Below are positions 8,029-16,437 of a DNA stretch of 64,000 bases, one piece after another. Where the stretch lies: positions 1 through 64,000 of the IMG/VR virus record IMGVR_UViG_3300037961_005793, one strand, 5' to 3'. This stretch comes from a virus. The notes beneath the pieces were generated by a model that saw only the letters and a list, made by a program, of their open reading frames with translations, was not told the origin of the DNA and searched no databases. Made by a program: the position numbers and the translations under genes. Each line of letters starts with the position of its first letter. Position 1 is the first letter of the stretch.

Positions 8029-8266
8029 GACTTTCTTGCGAACCCCAAGACTCATCCGGTCCATAAGTGTCGTAGGCTCCGAAACCAATCCCCACGGGGC
8101 GTGACTTTTGCATCGATTGACGCTTTTCATTCCTTAAAGCTGCTCGATCTGCTGCTTCAGAGAACAATTTTCCTGCCAATCTGAAAGCAGGATTTCTCCC
8201 TACATGCTCAGAGCGTCTGAATATATTACGCTCTGATCTTTTTTCTACAGCACTTCGAGACAGCAT
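7955..8266 (-). CDS. Small basic protein, virion-module tail end
   Basis: 103 residues, Arg/Ser-rich at the start (MLSRSAVEKRSERNIFRR) and Gly/Tyr-rich towards the end. The start follows the stop of the upstream structural gene by 2 nt, so it belongs to the minus-strand virion operon. Its last 74 nt overlap the convergent methyltransferase-like gene. No family recognised. Confidence 0.55.
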   Translation of the reverse strand: MLSRSAVEKRSERNIFRRSEHVGRNPAFRLAGKLFSEAADRAALRNEKRQSMQKSRPVGIGFGAYDTYGPDESWGSQESLIGIHDRGHYIVGENHGFFSDSPE

Positions 8267-8268
8267 TA

Positions 8269-9123
8269 TCAGGCACCAAAGTCCATTAATCGATCTATTT
8301 CAGGAGAGTCAGCAAAAAATCCAGCCATACGCTGCCTGCCGTAGCGAGAACCAGGGCTACCAGCACCGTAGATAAATTCTTGAGACTGCCCGTCCGAATA
8401 ATCCCTGAGTCTCTTATTTGCTTCATCAAAAAATCGATTAAAGTCTGGCTGTAATTTACTTGTATCTGCCTCTACAACAGGAGGAGCAGTAGCGACATCC
8501 ATGTAATTTTGACGATTAAGGGCACTGTACTTACCCATAGTGTCAAACATTTTATTAGTCGCTTTATCCCCGTAGTCTTCTAAAGAAGTGGGGCCGATCG
8601 CATTTGGATCAAAACCGAAAAGCTGGTTGTATCCTCTTTGAGCTGCGGGTTCAATGTAATCCTTATAACGATTCCTGAATTCTTGAACTGCGTCAGGAAC
8701 AGTATTACCTGTTAAATATGCGATGTCGTTAGCAATACCACCGAGTTGTTCAAGTAATTTTCCATACTCTGTATCTACCTTCGCACGAGCTTCGTCAGCA
8801 TATTTAGGGTCAAATGGATTGCCCAAACCCATATAACCACCGGCTTCCTCGTCGTCTCCACCACGGAAAGTTCGAACAATATCACCGAGTGAACCACCTA
8901 GTGTGCTGATGGAACTCCCAAGATCCCCGAGACCTCCTCCTCCCCCTCCGAAGAAACTTGTTCCCAAAGTTTGGGGTACAGCGCCTGCGGGGATTTGGTA
9001 ATCCAGCCCTCCAAGACCACCGAAATCGAAGTCAAAACCGCCCCCACCCATTTGAAAGGTAGGAGTGCTACCAGGGACGTTATAGCTGAAATTGGAGGGG
9101 AAGTTACCTAAGGAGGGAGACAC
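8269..9123 (-). CDS. Probable virion protein with Gly/Phe-rich N-terminus
   Basis: 284 residues. Residues 20-80 are Gly/Phe-rich and presumably disordered (GGGGFDFDFGGLGG); the rest is helical with many Asp, Arg and Tyr (EYGKLLEQLGGIANDIAYL). Composition matches other internal or tail-tube proteins in this module. It lies directly downstream of the virion lysozyme gene. No specific family recognised. Confidence 0.6.
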   Translation of the reverse strand: MSPSLGNFPSNFSYNVPGSTPTFQMGGGGFDFDFGGLGGLDYQIPAGAVPQTLGTSFFGGGGGGLGDLGSSISTLGGSLGDIVRTFRGGDDEEAGGYMGLGNPFDPKYADEARAKVDTEYGKLLEQLGGIANDIAYLTGNTVPDAVQEFRNRYKDYIEPAAQRGYNQLFGFDPNAIGPTSLEDYGDKATNKMFDTMGKYSALNRQNYMDVATAPPVVEADTSKLQPDFNRFFDEANKRLRDYSDGQSQEFIYGAGSPGSRYGRQRMAGFFADSPEIDRLMDFGA

Positions 9124-9154
9124 TTTGCTAACGCTCTTTTCTTAAATTATACAA

Positions 9155-10075
9155 TCAGATAACTGATTCTCCTGGTCTGAACTTGTCACGTTGGGCTTGC
9201 GCAGCAGCGTTCAAATAAGCCAAGTTAGCTAAAGGATCTAGTTGTTTGCCCATCTGTTCTCTTCTGCGGGCTTTGGCTTCTGCTGCTTTTTCGTTTGCTC
9301 TTGCTTGTTCAGATTCCATGAACATCTGTGTAAGAGCATCGATCTTCCCTGCTTCTTGAGACTTTGCATAACCTTCCTTCATCTTGGTAAGCACTTCATT
9401 TTTAAATTTCTCATCACTTTCTGCTCTTGTTTTTTCTGCTCGTTCGAAGTCTGCAGTCTGTTGATTTAATTTTTGTCTAAGCTCACCAATTAATATCAAA
9501 GCTGCTGCTTCCTCACTACCGATACCAGTGTTTTCTTGGGAAGTTTCAGGTTGTTCTGGCACTACCTGGTTCTGAACAACTTCAGGAGGTTTCTCGGGAG
9601 CAGGTAGTTGTGCTCGGGGTCCTTGCCCTTGAATCGGTGCGTTAAACGCGTCTTTTACGAACTGAAAATTTCTAGCTTTTTGATTTGGGTAGTAACTGCC
9701 TCCTTCAAGCGTGGGAAAAGCGGCCCACTCGGGTGCCAACTTAGCAACGTTCTGGGGTGTAAGCGGGTCCCGATCAGGGTCCACGCCCCGCCTTCTGATT
9801 AATTCAAGAGCAGCTTGGTCCTGGGAAGACGGAGAAAAGTCGGGAAGATTGAGGTCCCTTTTTACTCCGCTATAAGTACCTGGCATGAACTGGTATGCCC
9901 CAGCCGCAGCGCTTTTGAGCCGCCCGCCGTCAATGACAGTATCAGGGTGTTGGTCGTAATTGGGAAACGTGCCTCCCCCAAACATGATGTTATAACCGCG
10001 TCTGCCGTCACGCATCGTGCCTTCTGCAGCACTGATTGAATTTAACCAGCGTTGAGCGTTAGGAGAGATCTCCAT
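9155..10075 (-). CDS. Virion-associated lambda R-type muralytic transglycosylase
   Basis: 306 residues from the ATG complementary to 10073-10075, preceded by GAAGAGG; longer upstream starts give an unlikely hydrophobic extension that overlaps another gene. Residues 8-140 align by eye with phage lambda endolysin R: RWLNSISAAEGT with catalytic Glu18, then GYNIMFGG, HPDTVIDGGRLKSAAAGAYQ, LNLPDFSPSSQDQAALELI. It should cleave peptidoglycan. The C-terminal 160 residues are Pro/Gln linker and long charged helices, absent from free endolysins, which suggests a particle-borne enzyme used at entry. Confidence 0.8.
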   Translation of the reverse strand: MEISPNAQRWLNSISAAEGTMRDGRRGYNIMFGGGTFPNYDQHPDTVIDGGRLKSAAAGAYQFMPGTYSGVKRDLNLPDFSPSSQDQAALELIRRRGVDPDRDPLTPQNVAKLAPEWAAFPTLEGGSYYPNQKARNFQFVKDAFNAPIQGQGPRAQLPAPEKPPEVVQNQVVPEQPETSQENTGIGSEEAAALILIGELRQKLNQQTADFERAEKTRAESDEKFKNEVLTKMKEGYAKSQEAGKIDALTQMFMESEQARANEKAAEAKARRREQMGKQLDPLANLAYLNAAAQAQRDKFRPGESVI

Positions 10076-10301
10076 CCTCTTCGAGATCGTCGAATACTCC
10101 AATATTAGGATCGACCACGACTCCAAGCTCGTCAGCGACGAACTTGTAAGCGCGTTCGCGACAAACAAAACGCACAATACGATCCCAGAGATACTGATCC
10201 CTTTCTTTACCCCTGAGTTCTTTAGCGCCGTTCTTGATGCGAGTGAGTGTGAATTCGTCTTCAAGCGTAAGACTTACGCTGACGTGACCGGTGTCGTCCA
10301 T
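10059..10301 (-). CDS. NblA-like small protein (candidate phycobilisome-degradation adaptor)
   Basis: 80 residues. VSLTLEDEFTLTRIKNGAKE followed by LWDRIVRFVCRERAYKFVADEL matches the spacing of the NblA family (LxLEQxF...V...REATYxxLL), which directs phycobilisome breakdown in cyanobacteria and has been reported in cyanophages. NblA proteins are about 55-65 residues; the extra here is a short N-terminus and an acidic tail (DDLEEDGD). The match is by eye. The 3' end overlaps the lysozyme start by 17 nt. The 10-mer ATATACTGAC lies 52 nt upstream of the start. Confidence 0.45.
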   Translation of the reverse strand: MDDTGHVSVSLTLEDEFTLTRIKNGAKELRGKERDQYLWDRIVRFVCRERAYKFVADELGVVVDPNIGVFDDLEEDGDLS

Positions 10302-10352
10302 ATTCAGATACCGATATCTATAAGTCTAGGTCAGCTTTTTCACACAAATAAT

Positions 10353-10362
10353 GTCAGTATAT
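10353..10362 (-). promoter_or_regulatory. ATATACTGAC box, candidate -10 region
   Basis: The same 10-mer, with a TATACT core, occurs 52 nt upstream of this gene's start and 51 nt upstream of the major capsid gene start (20571-20580). Equal spacing suggests a shared late promoter element; no clear -35 is visible. Confidence 0.35.
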
Positions 10363-10364
10363 GC

Positions 10365-10616
10365 TCACCATGCTTTACATGACCAGTAACCAGCGGTCAG
10401 TTTCGACTTTTTCTCGTCGCATTTGTGTCTCGCTCTAAAGCTCTTGCGCCGCTCAGGGTCGTTTTTCTTGATGGTCATATTCGCGTCTCCGAAGCGGACC
10501 AGACGCACCGTGTCGCCCTCCTTGGCCGCCACAGCGAACTTCTTGCCTCCTTGCTTGTCCCGCTTGGGTTTGTTGTACCCGCTGAAGCGCTCACCAGCGA
10601 TCCGTATGCCTGCCAT
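10365..10616 (-). CDS. Conserved small basic phage protein
   Basis: 83 residues. FSGYNKPKRDKQGGKKFAVA, AKEGDTVRLVRFGD, RRKSFRARHKC and SKLTAGYWSCKAW form the signature of a small family I recall from many phage structural modules (usually HAVLAKEGDKVKLIRFGQ...RRKSFKARH...SAAYWA). Its biochemical role is unknown to me. It starts divergently from the HTH gene at 10745. Confidence 0.75.
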   Translation of the reverse strand: MAGIRIAGERFSGYNKPKRDKQGGKKFAVAAKEGDTVRLVRFGDANMTIKKNDPERRKSFRARHKCDEKKSKLTAGYWSCKAW

Positions 10617-10744
10617 GCTTTCAGCCGTTCTGCAACAATTCTAAGTCAAACCCATAAAAAAATTATTAATGATTTTTGCTGGGTGACTTTCACGAATCCA
10701 CTGCTAATCTTCTTGCGTTGCGATCATTCAACAGTCTCGTAAAC

Positions 10745-10987
10745 ATGGAATCCAAGAAGCTGCTCACAATCGCTCAAACAGCAGAGCTGTTGAACTGCTC
10801 TACTGGTTTTGTTCGTAAGCGTATTGCACTTACTGAATCACACCAGGATGGTGGTTGGCCTAAAAGCACTTACGTAAACCTGCAACCTAAAGGTGCTAAA
10901 TCCCTGTTCCGCATCAACAAAGATGCTCTCGAAGAGTACCTGAAAGGTCAGGAAGAGCAGGCTACAGTAGTGTGTCCGATGAAATGA
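10745..10987 (+). CDS. HTH_17-type small regulator
   Basis: 80 residues from the ATG at 10745 (MESKKLLTIAQTAELLNCST). The sequence LLTIAQTAELLNCSTGFVRK with a C-terminal FRINKDALEEYLKGQ helix is the excisionase/HTH_17 layout, which binds DNA. The upstream extension in the same frame lacks coding character. It stands before the Dps-like gene, with only 8 nt between them, so joint transcription is likely. Confidence 0.65.
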   Translation: MESKKLLTIAQTAELLNCSTGFVRKRIALTESHQDGGWPKSTYVNLQPKGAKSLFRINKDALEEYLKGQEEQATVVCPMK

Positions 10988-10995
10988 TTAGGTAG

Positions 10996-11553
10996 ATGAC
11001 CTCCTCTTTTATGGATGGAATGCTTCAGAAGCGGCCCACAGCTCCAACCGAGGAGGTTGTAAAAGAGGAGGTCATCGTAGTAAAAGAGGCCAGCACCGAT
11101 AATCTGATTTTTCAGATGGTCGAATTGGCCTCTTATTTATATCATCTAAACCTTCAAGCACATTTAATTCACCTCAACCTAGAAGCACCTTACTTCTTGG
11201 CTGTTCATAAATTTTTGAAAAAACAATACCAACAACACACTGACGATTTTGACACCCTTGCAGAGTTAGTCCGCAGCATGGATTATCTAATGCCCATGTG
11301 TCAAAAAGGACTGTTAGGGCAGTATAAAAACTTCAAAATGACTAAGACTTACGACGCTGACGAAAGTTTAGTTCTATACGTCAAGAACTTAGAGAGCGGT
11401 GGCTTTATGGCTAAAGATGTTTATGAAGCTGCTCAAAAAGTTGGCGCACCTGACGTGGAGAATCATCTAGCTGATATCGTCGGCAACTTATTTAAGGGAG
11501 CGTGGATGCTTAAAAGCACCTTACGCGGCGGGAACCCAACCGCCTCCAAATGA
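10996..11553 (+). CDS. dps: Dps/ferritin-like protein
   Basis: 185 residues. Residues 45-100 match the Dps ferroxidase helices. Aligned by eye to E. coli Dps, H51, H63, D78 and E82 correspond to H59, H71, D86 and E90 here, with exact spacing (HLNLEAPYFLAVH, then DTLAE); D67 is replaced by Lys75. The last helix ends LADIVGNLFKGAWMLKS, like the Dps terminal AWMLRS motif. Dps dodecamers oxidise iron with peroxide and protect DNA. An acidic 30-residue N-terminal extension (EEVVKEEVIVVKE) differs from the usual basic DNA-binding tail. The 3' end overlaps the convergent fibre gene by 33 nt. Confidence 0.75.
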   Translation: MTSSFMDGMLQKRPTAPTEEVVKEEVIVVKEASTDNLIFQMVELASYLYHLNLQAHLIHLNLEAPYFLAVHKFLKKQYQQHTDDFDTLAELVRSMDYLMPMCQKGLLGQYKNFKMTKTYDADESLVLYVKNLESGGFMAKDVYEAAQKVGAPDVENHLADIVGNLFKGAWMLKSTLRGGNPTASK

Positions 11554-12117
11554 TACGTAAAGTCCGCTCGGCGGATCTACCCGATAGCCAAAGACCCCTG
11601 ATGCAGGGACTGCAGGAAACGCTCCGCTAATTACAGCTATATCTAATCCCGAAGCCACCAAAGCGCCTAAAGCTCCAGACGCAGAAACTGCTCCTAAAGC
11701 TCCAGAAGCGGTGACTGCTCCAAAAGCACCGGAAGCGACCACAGCGCTGTTGGCGACGAGAGCGCCGGATGCAATAGTGACAGTTGCAGAAGCAGCGACG
11801 TCTGCAAAAGCGGCACCCACTTTCTGCCAAGAGCTACCATTCCAAACTGATAAGTAATAAGCGGATGAGGATGAGTCTACCCACGTCTCACCTGTAGAGT
11901 TACCTGTTTCACCAGCTGGCGAGGAATTAGGAGCATTATTTCCGTAATGTGTTCCAGTTACTTTCCGGATGTCGCCTGCTGAATCTTTGAAATAGAGTCC
12001 GTTCTCAGCCGCACCAAAATTGATTGCAAGTTCACCAGCCTGAACTGTTGTATCTAAAGGTCGGTCTGATGCGTTACCGGACCTTTTGGAAAGGAGAGTA
12101 ACCGGAGTGGTTGTCAT
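11521..12117 (-). CDS. Fibre-like structural protein with ASGALGA repeats
   Basis: 198 residues. The N-terminus (RPLDTTVQAGELAINFGAAE, NGLYFKDSAGDIRKV) is the common phage fibre head motif. Residues about 80-100 carry a GETWVDSSSSAYYLSVWNG block and 125-170 are repeats of VASGALGAV/SASGALGAL, a probable beta-helix or coiled shaft. The gene abuts the next upstream gene (stop and start within 12117-12119). Confidence 0.7.
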   Translation of the reverse strand: MTTTPVTLLSKRSGNASDRPLDTTVQAGELAINFGAAENGLYFKDSAGDIRKVTGTHYGNNAPNSSPAGETGNSTGETWVDSSSSAYYLSVWNGSSWQKVGAAFADVAASATVTIASGALVANSAVVASGAFGAVTASGALGAVSASGALGALVASGLDIAVISGAFPAVPASGVFGYRVDPPSGLYVSFGGGWVPAA

Positions 12118-13685
12118 TAGTAAGTTCCTCCATTAATGGCTGGTCTGAACAAAGGAGGTAATCCTGATCCGCTCAGATACTCGCCACCATCATAAATAAT
12201 TGATGGTGCAGTACCACTTGTAATTCCATCGATGTATATTCCACCGTCAATGACTGGTCTCTCGTCAGGAGGTACTGGCTGCAGAGGGTTGAATTCATCT
12301 ATATCAAACATGATGAAACCACTCGGAACTAACCGTGTAGTTACACCTGAGGCCAACGTGTCAAAGTTCATGACCTTGACCATTGTCGGGTTCATGTCCG
12401 AATAGAGGACGTGATTAGGAACGGTACTCTTGGCAGGTGAATAAGTTTCCCACCACTGCAGTGCTTCTGTCGACTGGAGGAACGCAGTCTGTTTTGCAAG
12501 CTGGCGATCAAAATATTCTCTGTATCGATCATCTAAGGGTTCGTCTGACGGTTGTGCTAGGAACGGTGCAAGGTATTTGTAGTTGGGGAATCTGTTCTGC
12601 ATATCCCACCACGATGCGTAAATGTGTTTACAAAACCGTGGCTGAAAAAACAAAACATTTGGATCTGAGTAAGAAGAACCAGCGTTGTCTTTGTAATTAG
12701 TTATGTCTAAAAGTTGCTTTGTATATATGAAACCAAAATCTCTCGCAAAACCTGGAAAGTCTCTCGTGTTTACTGGTCGTTCTCCCCCGTAAGTCTCATT
12801 ACCTGGGTCATAGATACCAGGTTTTAAATCTTGCGTGGGCGTAAAGGGATAGTTTCTTTTCTGAGCGTATTTGTATAAGTTAAAATCTTCTCTTCCTAGG
12901 TAGTCTGGGCAGTTGCATCCAAACCTCATAGCAGAAGAAAGAAATTCTCCGACTACCGGGACTGAGTTAGCAGGAACAATAAAACTCTCGTCTTCAATCG
13001 TCGTCCAACTGGTGTCCGCAGTCATAGACAAAAACAGTGTGTCCTGAGTCGCAGCTTCCTGGGGTATAGCGGGTCCTCCGGCTTTAGTTCCGACTGCTAC
13101 GACTGTATAGTTGCTGTATGTAGTTTTAGGTGTGCCGTCTGCCTGAAAACGGTCAGAGACTACTTCTCCCGTCATCAAAGAAACGGGTGCTCCAAAATTA
13201 CTTGTGAGTTCTACACCGATAATTTTGTTAGCAACGTCATAATCAAAAACACTTTTGACAGCTAGACCTAAGTCAAGAAGGTTAATGCTGTCACGAGGTT
13301 TAATTACTGTCATACGCATACCCATGTCCTGTTCGGACGATGGATACATGTACATCAGACCTGGGATCTCTGTACCGCCAGAACCTGCTTGCCCGTTCAT
13401 TGCGTATCTGAACGTGTAGTTCAGACCCACAAGGGCTTGGTTCGTGTACATATAAAGTTCATATCCCCTTCGCCATCTCGACCACATCGACGAGTAGCTG
13501 TAATCGAAGAGGAGACTGAAATCTTTTAGCTGTTGGTCAGGTCTAAATTTTTGATGCCAAGGCATCGACCTGTTTAAAGCTGATGCCGAAGTAGCTCCAG
13601 GAACTTTATCGAAGGAAAAACTAGATTTTTTTGGCGAGTGGTTGTCCCACCCGAAGTAATCAGAACCCTTTTTCCTTTTAGACAC
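12117..13685 (-). CDS. Large virion protein with a SWIM-like CxC...CxH motif
   Basis: 522 residues. The middle contains FGCNCPDYLGRE (C257, C259) and, 93 residues later, FCKHIYASWW (C352, H354), the order and spacing style of a SWIM zinc finger. The rest is aromatic and beta-rich, and the C-terminus is fibre-like with repeated IYIDG and IYDGG pieces. It sits among structural genes, so a connector, baseplate or fibre-base role is plausible. I do not recognise the whole-protein family. Confidence 0.65.
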   Translation of the reverse strand: MSKRKKGSDYFGWDNHSPKKSSFSFDKVPGATSASALNRSMPWHQKFRPDQQLKDFSLLFDYSYSSMWSRWRRGYELYMYTNQALVGLNYTFRYAMNGQAGSGGTEIPGLMYMYPSSEQDMGMRMTVIKPRDSINLLDLGLAVKSVFDYDVANKIIGVELTSNFGAPVSLMTGEVVSDRFQADGTPKTTYSNYTVVAVGTKAGGPAIPQEAATQDTLFLSMTADTSWTTIEDESFIVPANSVPVVGEFLSSAMRFGCNCPDYLGREDFNLYKYAQKRNYPFTPTQDLKPGIYDPGNETYGGERPVNTRDFPGFARDFGFIYTKQLLDITNYKDNAGSSYSDPNVLFFQPRFCKHIYASWWDMQNRFPNYKYLAPFLAQPSDEPLDDRYREYFDRQLAKQTAFLQSTEALQWWETYSPAKSTVPNHVLYSDMNPTMVKVMNFDTLASGVTTRLVPSGFIMFDIDEFNPLQPVPPDERPVIDGGIYIDGITSGTAPSIIYDGGEYLSGSGLPPLFRPAINGGTY

Positions 13686-13688
13686 GAA

Positions 13689-14243
13689 TCAATAGAAGCC
13701 GCCTTGCGCGAAAATATCAATACCTGATGCGCTCATTCCGCCAGAAACAGCGATGCCTGGTGCAGGAATCTGACCGACGCAGAGGATATAACCTTTCTCA
13801 AGGTAAAGTGCTTCCGAAGCACCAAGTTCAATAGGACGTGTCTGGTTCGTAAAACCAACACCAGGAGTCGGCGCAATGACTTTAGGAAGTTCGATTCGTT
13901 GGATTAAACCAAATGTGCTACCTGAGAGACCCACAGTGAATGCAGCGATCTGAAGAGGAACTGCCGTTGAGGGAGCTGACTGGTTAGGTGCATAGACATA
14001 AACACCGAACGAAGCAGCACGAGTACCGCTGTCGTCAGGATAAGCCTCTTTAGAAGTAACAAAAAGATCTTCAATTACCGCTCCGTCTTCAGACGGGAGG
14101 TCGCCCACACGGACGAGTTGTACAAGGTTGGAAAAATTAGGATTAACTACGTCGACAACAGGTGTCGTGCTGTTAAGTCGAGCACCCCGAAAAAAGGGGC
14201 GATCAACCATCATGGGCTGTTTATTGGTGGATGTACTAGCCAA
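13689..14243 (-). CDS. Beta-rich structural protein
   Basis: 184 residues, beta-rich (PVVDVVNPNFSNLVQLVRVG, FGVYVYAPNQSAP, EALYLEKGYILCVGQ), with a Gly/Ser-rich end. Pattern and position fit a capsid-decoration or tail-connector protein. No family recognised. It lies 3 nt upstream of the SWIM-like gene. Confidence 0.65.
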   Translation of the reverse strand: MASTSTNKQPMMVDRPFFRGARLNSTTPVVDVVNPNFSNLVQLVRVGDLPSEDGAVIEDLFVTSKEAYPDDSGTRAASFGVYVYAPNQSAPSTAVPLQIAAFTVGLSGSTFGLIQRIELPKVIAPTPGVGFTNQTRPIELGASEALYLEKGYILCVGQIPAPGIAVSGGMSASGIDIFAQGGFY

Positions 14244-14308
14244 AGCCCTTAGCTCACGATCACTGAGTTAATCTTAGCAGTCAATCTTTATCGAGTTTAT
14301 TCTTTAAC

Positions 14309-14665
14309 TTACTGGCGATAAAAATCTTCCCTTCGAATCGGTCGAACTGCATCCATGTACGAAGCAATAGCGTCAAGGTTCAGTTCTGGGTCATCTTGAA
14401 CAGCCTTTCCGATCATTTTTTCCTCTAATTTTTCTTGAGGAGTTTTGCCATCAGCATCCTGCTCCTCTGCTGGATCTAGAGTGTATCCAGCTTGTCTGAG
14501 AAGGTTTTCGAGAGAGTTTGGATCCTCGTAACGTGTTGGACCTGTAAGCTGATTTTGGAAAGAACGTCTGCGTGGTTTGTCCTGGAAAGCTCGGACTACG
14601 TCGTCCACACCTGAAATTACATTCGATGCCAAGTTTATGTACTTGGTGATTTCTTCGATACCCAT
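14309..14665 (-). CDS. Small helical virion-module protein
   Basis: 118 residues, helical and charged (IGVDDVVRAFQDK-like N-terminus, EEKMIGKAVQDDPELNLDAI). Its start shares bases with the stop of the 580-residue upstream gene, indicating coupled translation. No family recognised. Confidence 0.6.
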   Translation of the reverse strand: MGIEEITKYINLASNVISGVDDVVRAFQDKPRRRSFQNQLTGPTRYEDPNSLENLLRQAGYTLDPAEEQDADGKTPQEKLEEKMIGKAVQDDPELNLDAIASYMDAVRPIRREDFYRQ

Positions 14666-16407
14666 CAGCTCATACCTCCCATACGTCCGGCCATGCGCAT
14701 TGCCATCTGTTGACCGAGGAACTGGTCAGGACGCTGAAGGTTGCCGTACTCAATCGGAGCTGCTGCTGCAATCAGTTCGTTGTTTTTCTGAATCGCAGCG
14801 GCTGCTTCCAGATCATTATTGAAATCCCCCGTGTACATCTGAGACGCAGCTGCATTGGCTTGACCTAATGCATTTGCTTCGTTGTTTGTACCCAGAGAAG
14901 ATCCGTAAGTCTGGCTTGTGACTGACTGGCTCTGCTGATTCATTTCAGGTGAAACCAACTGACCTTCACGGTTAATCAGACCCTGACGAAGCATATTTTC
15001 GTAAGCCATTTGAGGGTTGGCTCTAGCAAATGCTGCTAAATTTGCAGCCATTTCTTCATTCGCCGCTGTTGTTTTGATTGAGTCCACAACAGTTTGGAAC
15101 GCACTACCCTCTTCTCTTGGTTGAAGGGATTGAACGAAGCGGGCTCGATCAGCGTAGTAATCACCGATGTTGGCGTACTGTTCCGGTGATTTAGGAGCCA
15201 TAGCACGCACAACCTGAGCAGAAACAGGATCTGATTGTTGAATGGCCGTGATCTTATTCTCGATGTCAGTGGCGAGGGCACCTGACTCTTCAGGGGTCAG
15301 TGCTGGAACAGGGGTCGGTGCTGGAACAGGTGGTCCGTACATTTCCCCCGTCGGAGGCATTGCACCTTCAGGAGCAAAAACGTTATCTAATTTATTACCA
15401 AGTTGTTCTCCAAGGGCACCTAAAGCAACAGCTCCACCAAGCACCCCGGCACCTCGCAATGCCATATCAACTTGCGGCGGGATATTAGGACCCCGTTTGG
15501 GATCAACACTTGGTGTCCTAGGCATACGTGTATTTCCATAAAGTTCATCTAAATCGATCACTTGAACACCTATGGGACGCATTGGATCTTGTTCCATTCG
15601 CATGCGGGCGATGTCATTAGTAGTCAATCGTCCGCCGGGTGATCTTACTAATGCACTAGGGTCAAACTCCGTAATAATGCCTTCTGCAGGTCTTCGACCA
15701 CCCATACCAGGAGCGGTCATAGGGTCAAACTCGCTCATAACTTCACGATTTGACCGGAAATCGAGAGGGAGTTCTCCTTGACCAGGAGAAACTTCAACTT
15801 CGGTTTCACGAACAACTGCCCGACGAGGAGTACTCGGATAAGAACCTTCCATCATCCGGCCACCGATTTTTGTACCAGGTTCGGTGACTCTTCCGGTTTG
15901 AGAAAACATCGTGCCGGGAGCTACTGAACCCTGTGGGTTCCGCATACCACGGATTGCTGGTTGGAAGATGTAATCAGCAGAAGTTGACTCACGCGGTCCT
16001 TGCATCGGACCAATCTCACGGCGGAGTTGCTGAAGTCGACGAATTTCAGGGGAACCCGCAGGCACAGGGAACTCGGGCTCGGGTGCAGCGCCTAGATCTG
16101 CACGGGTCGGAACTGAGCGCTGACCCATTGTGATGCCGCCTGCATCACGAACTTGTTCACCGATTCGAGTGGGTTGAGCTGCACGCTGAGCAGCACGTAG
16201 TTTTTGTGCTGCTTCAGGGCCACCAACACCGAAATTAACCAGAGTATCTCCAAGTTCCCTTGCGCCTGGAAGATTACTATTCCTGAGCATCTCTCCGACA
16301 GAGGTGACCATTTCTGGTCCCCCTTTCTGCATACGCCGGAATAATTCCAAAGCGTCACCGTAACCTTGAGAGCCAGGCGTTCTTAAGCGCTTAGGATTAA
16401 TACTCAC
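14665..16407 (-). CDS. Large internal virion-type protein
   Basis: 580 residues. The first 330 are Arg/Pro/Gly-rich and low in hydrophobics. Then comes a hydrophobic alanine/glycine stretch (AGVLGGAVALGALGEQL, about 340-360), and the last 200 residues are Ala/Gln/Asn-rich helices (ANEEMAANLAAFARANP). This pattern resembles ejected internal proteins of short-tailed phages, but no sequence family is recognised. Confidence 0.65.
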   Translation of the reverse strand: MSINPKRLRTPGSQGYGDALELFRRMQKGGPEMVTSVGEMLRNSNLPGARELGDTLVNFGVGGPEAAQKLRAAQRAAQPTRIGEQVRDAGGITMGQRSVPTRADLGAAPEPEFPVPAGSPEIRRLQQLRREIGPMQGPRESTSADYIFQPAIRGMRNPQGSVAPGTMFSQTGRVTEPGTKIGGRMMEGSYPSTPRRAVVRETEVEVSPGQGELPLDFRSNREVMSEFDPMTAPGMGGRRPAEGIITEFDPSALVRSPGGRLTTNDIARMRMEQDPMRPIGVQVIDLDELYGNTRMPRTPSVDPKRGPNIPPQVDMALRGAGVLGGAVALGALGEQLGNKLDNVFAPEGAMPPTGEMYGPPVPAPTPVPALTPEESGALATDIENKITAIQQSDPVSAQVVRAMAPKSPEQYANIGDYYADRARFVQSLQPREEGSAFQTVVDSIKTTAANEEMAANLAAFARANPQMAYENMLRQGLINREGQLVSPEMNQQSQSVTSQTYGSSLGTNNEANALGQANAAASQMYTGDFNNDLEAAAAIQKNNELIAAAAPIEYGNLQRPDQFLGQQMAMRMAGRMGGMS

Positions 16408-16437
16408 GAGGCCAAGCCGATAACTTATAAGGTAAGT

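Noticed and set aside
10075-10264. N-terminal extension of the lysozyme frame
   Set aside because: Adds a chance hydrophobic stretch antisense to nothing but overlapping the small gene at 10059-10301; the ATG at 10075 has a ribosome site.
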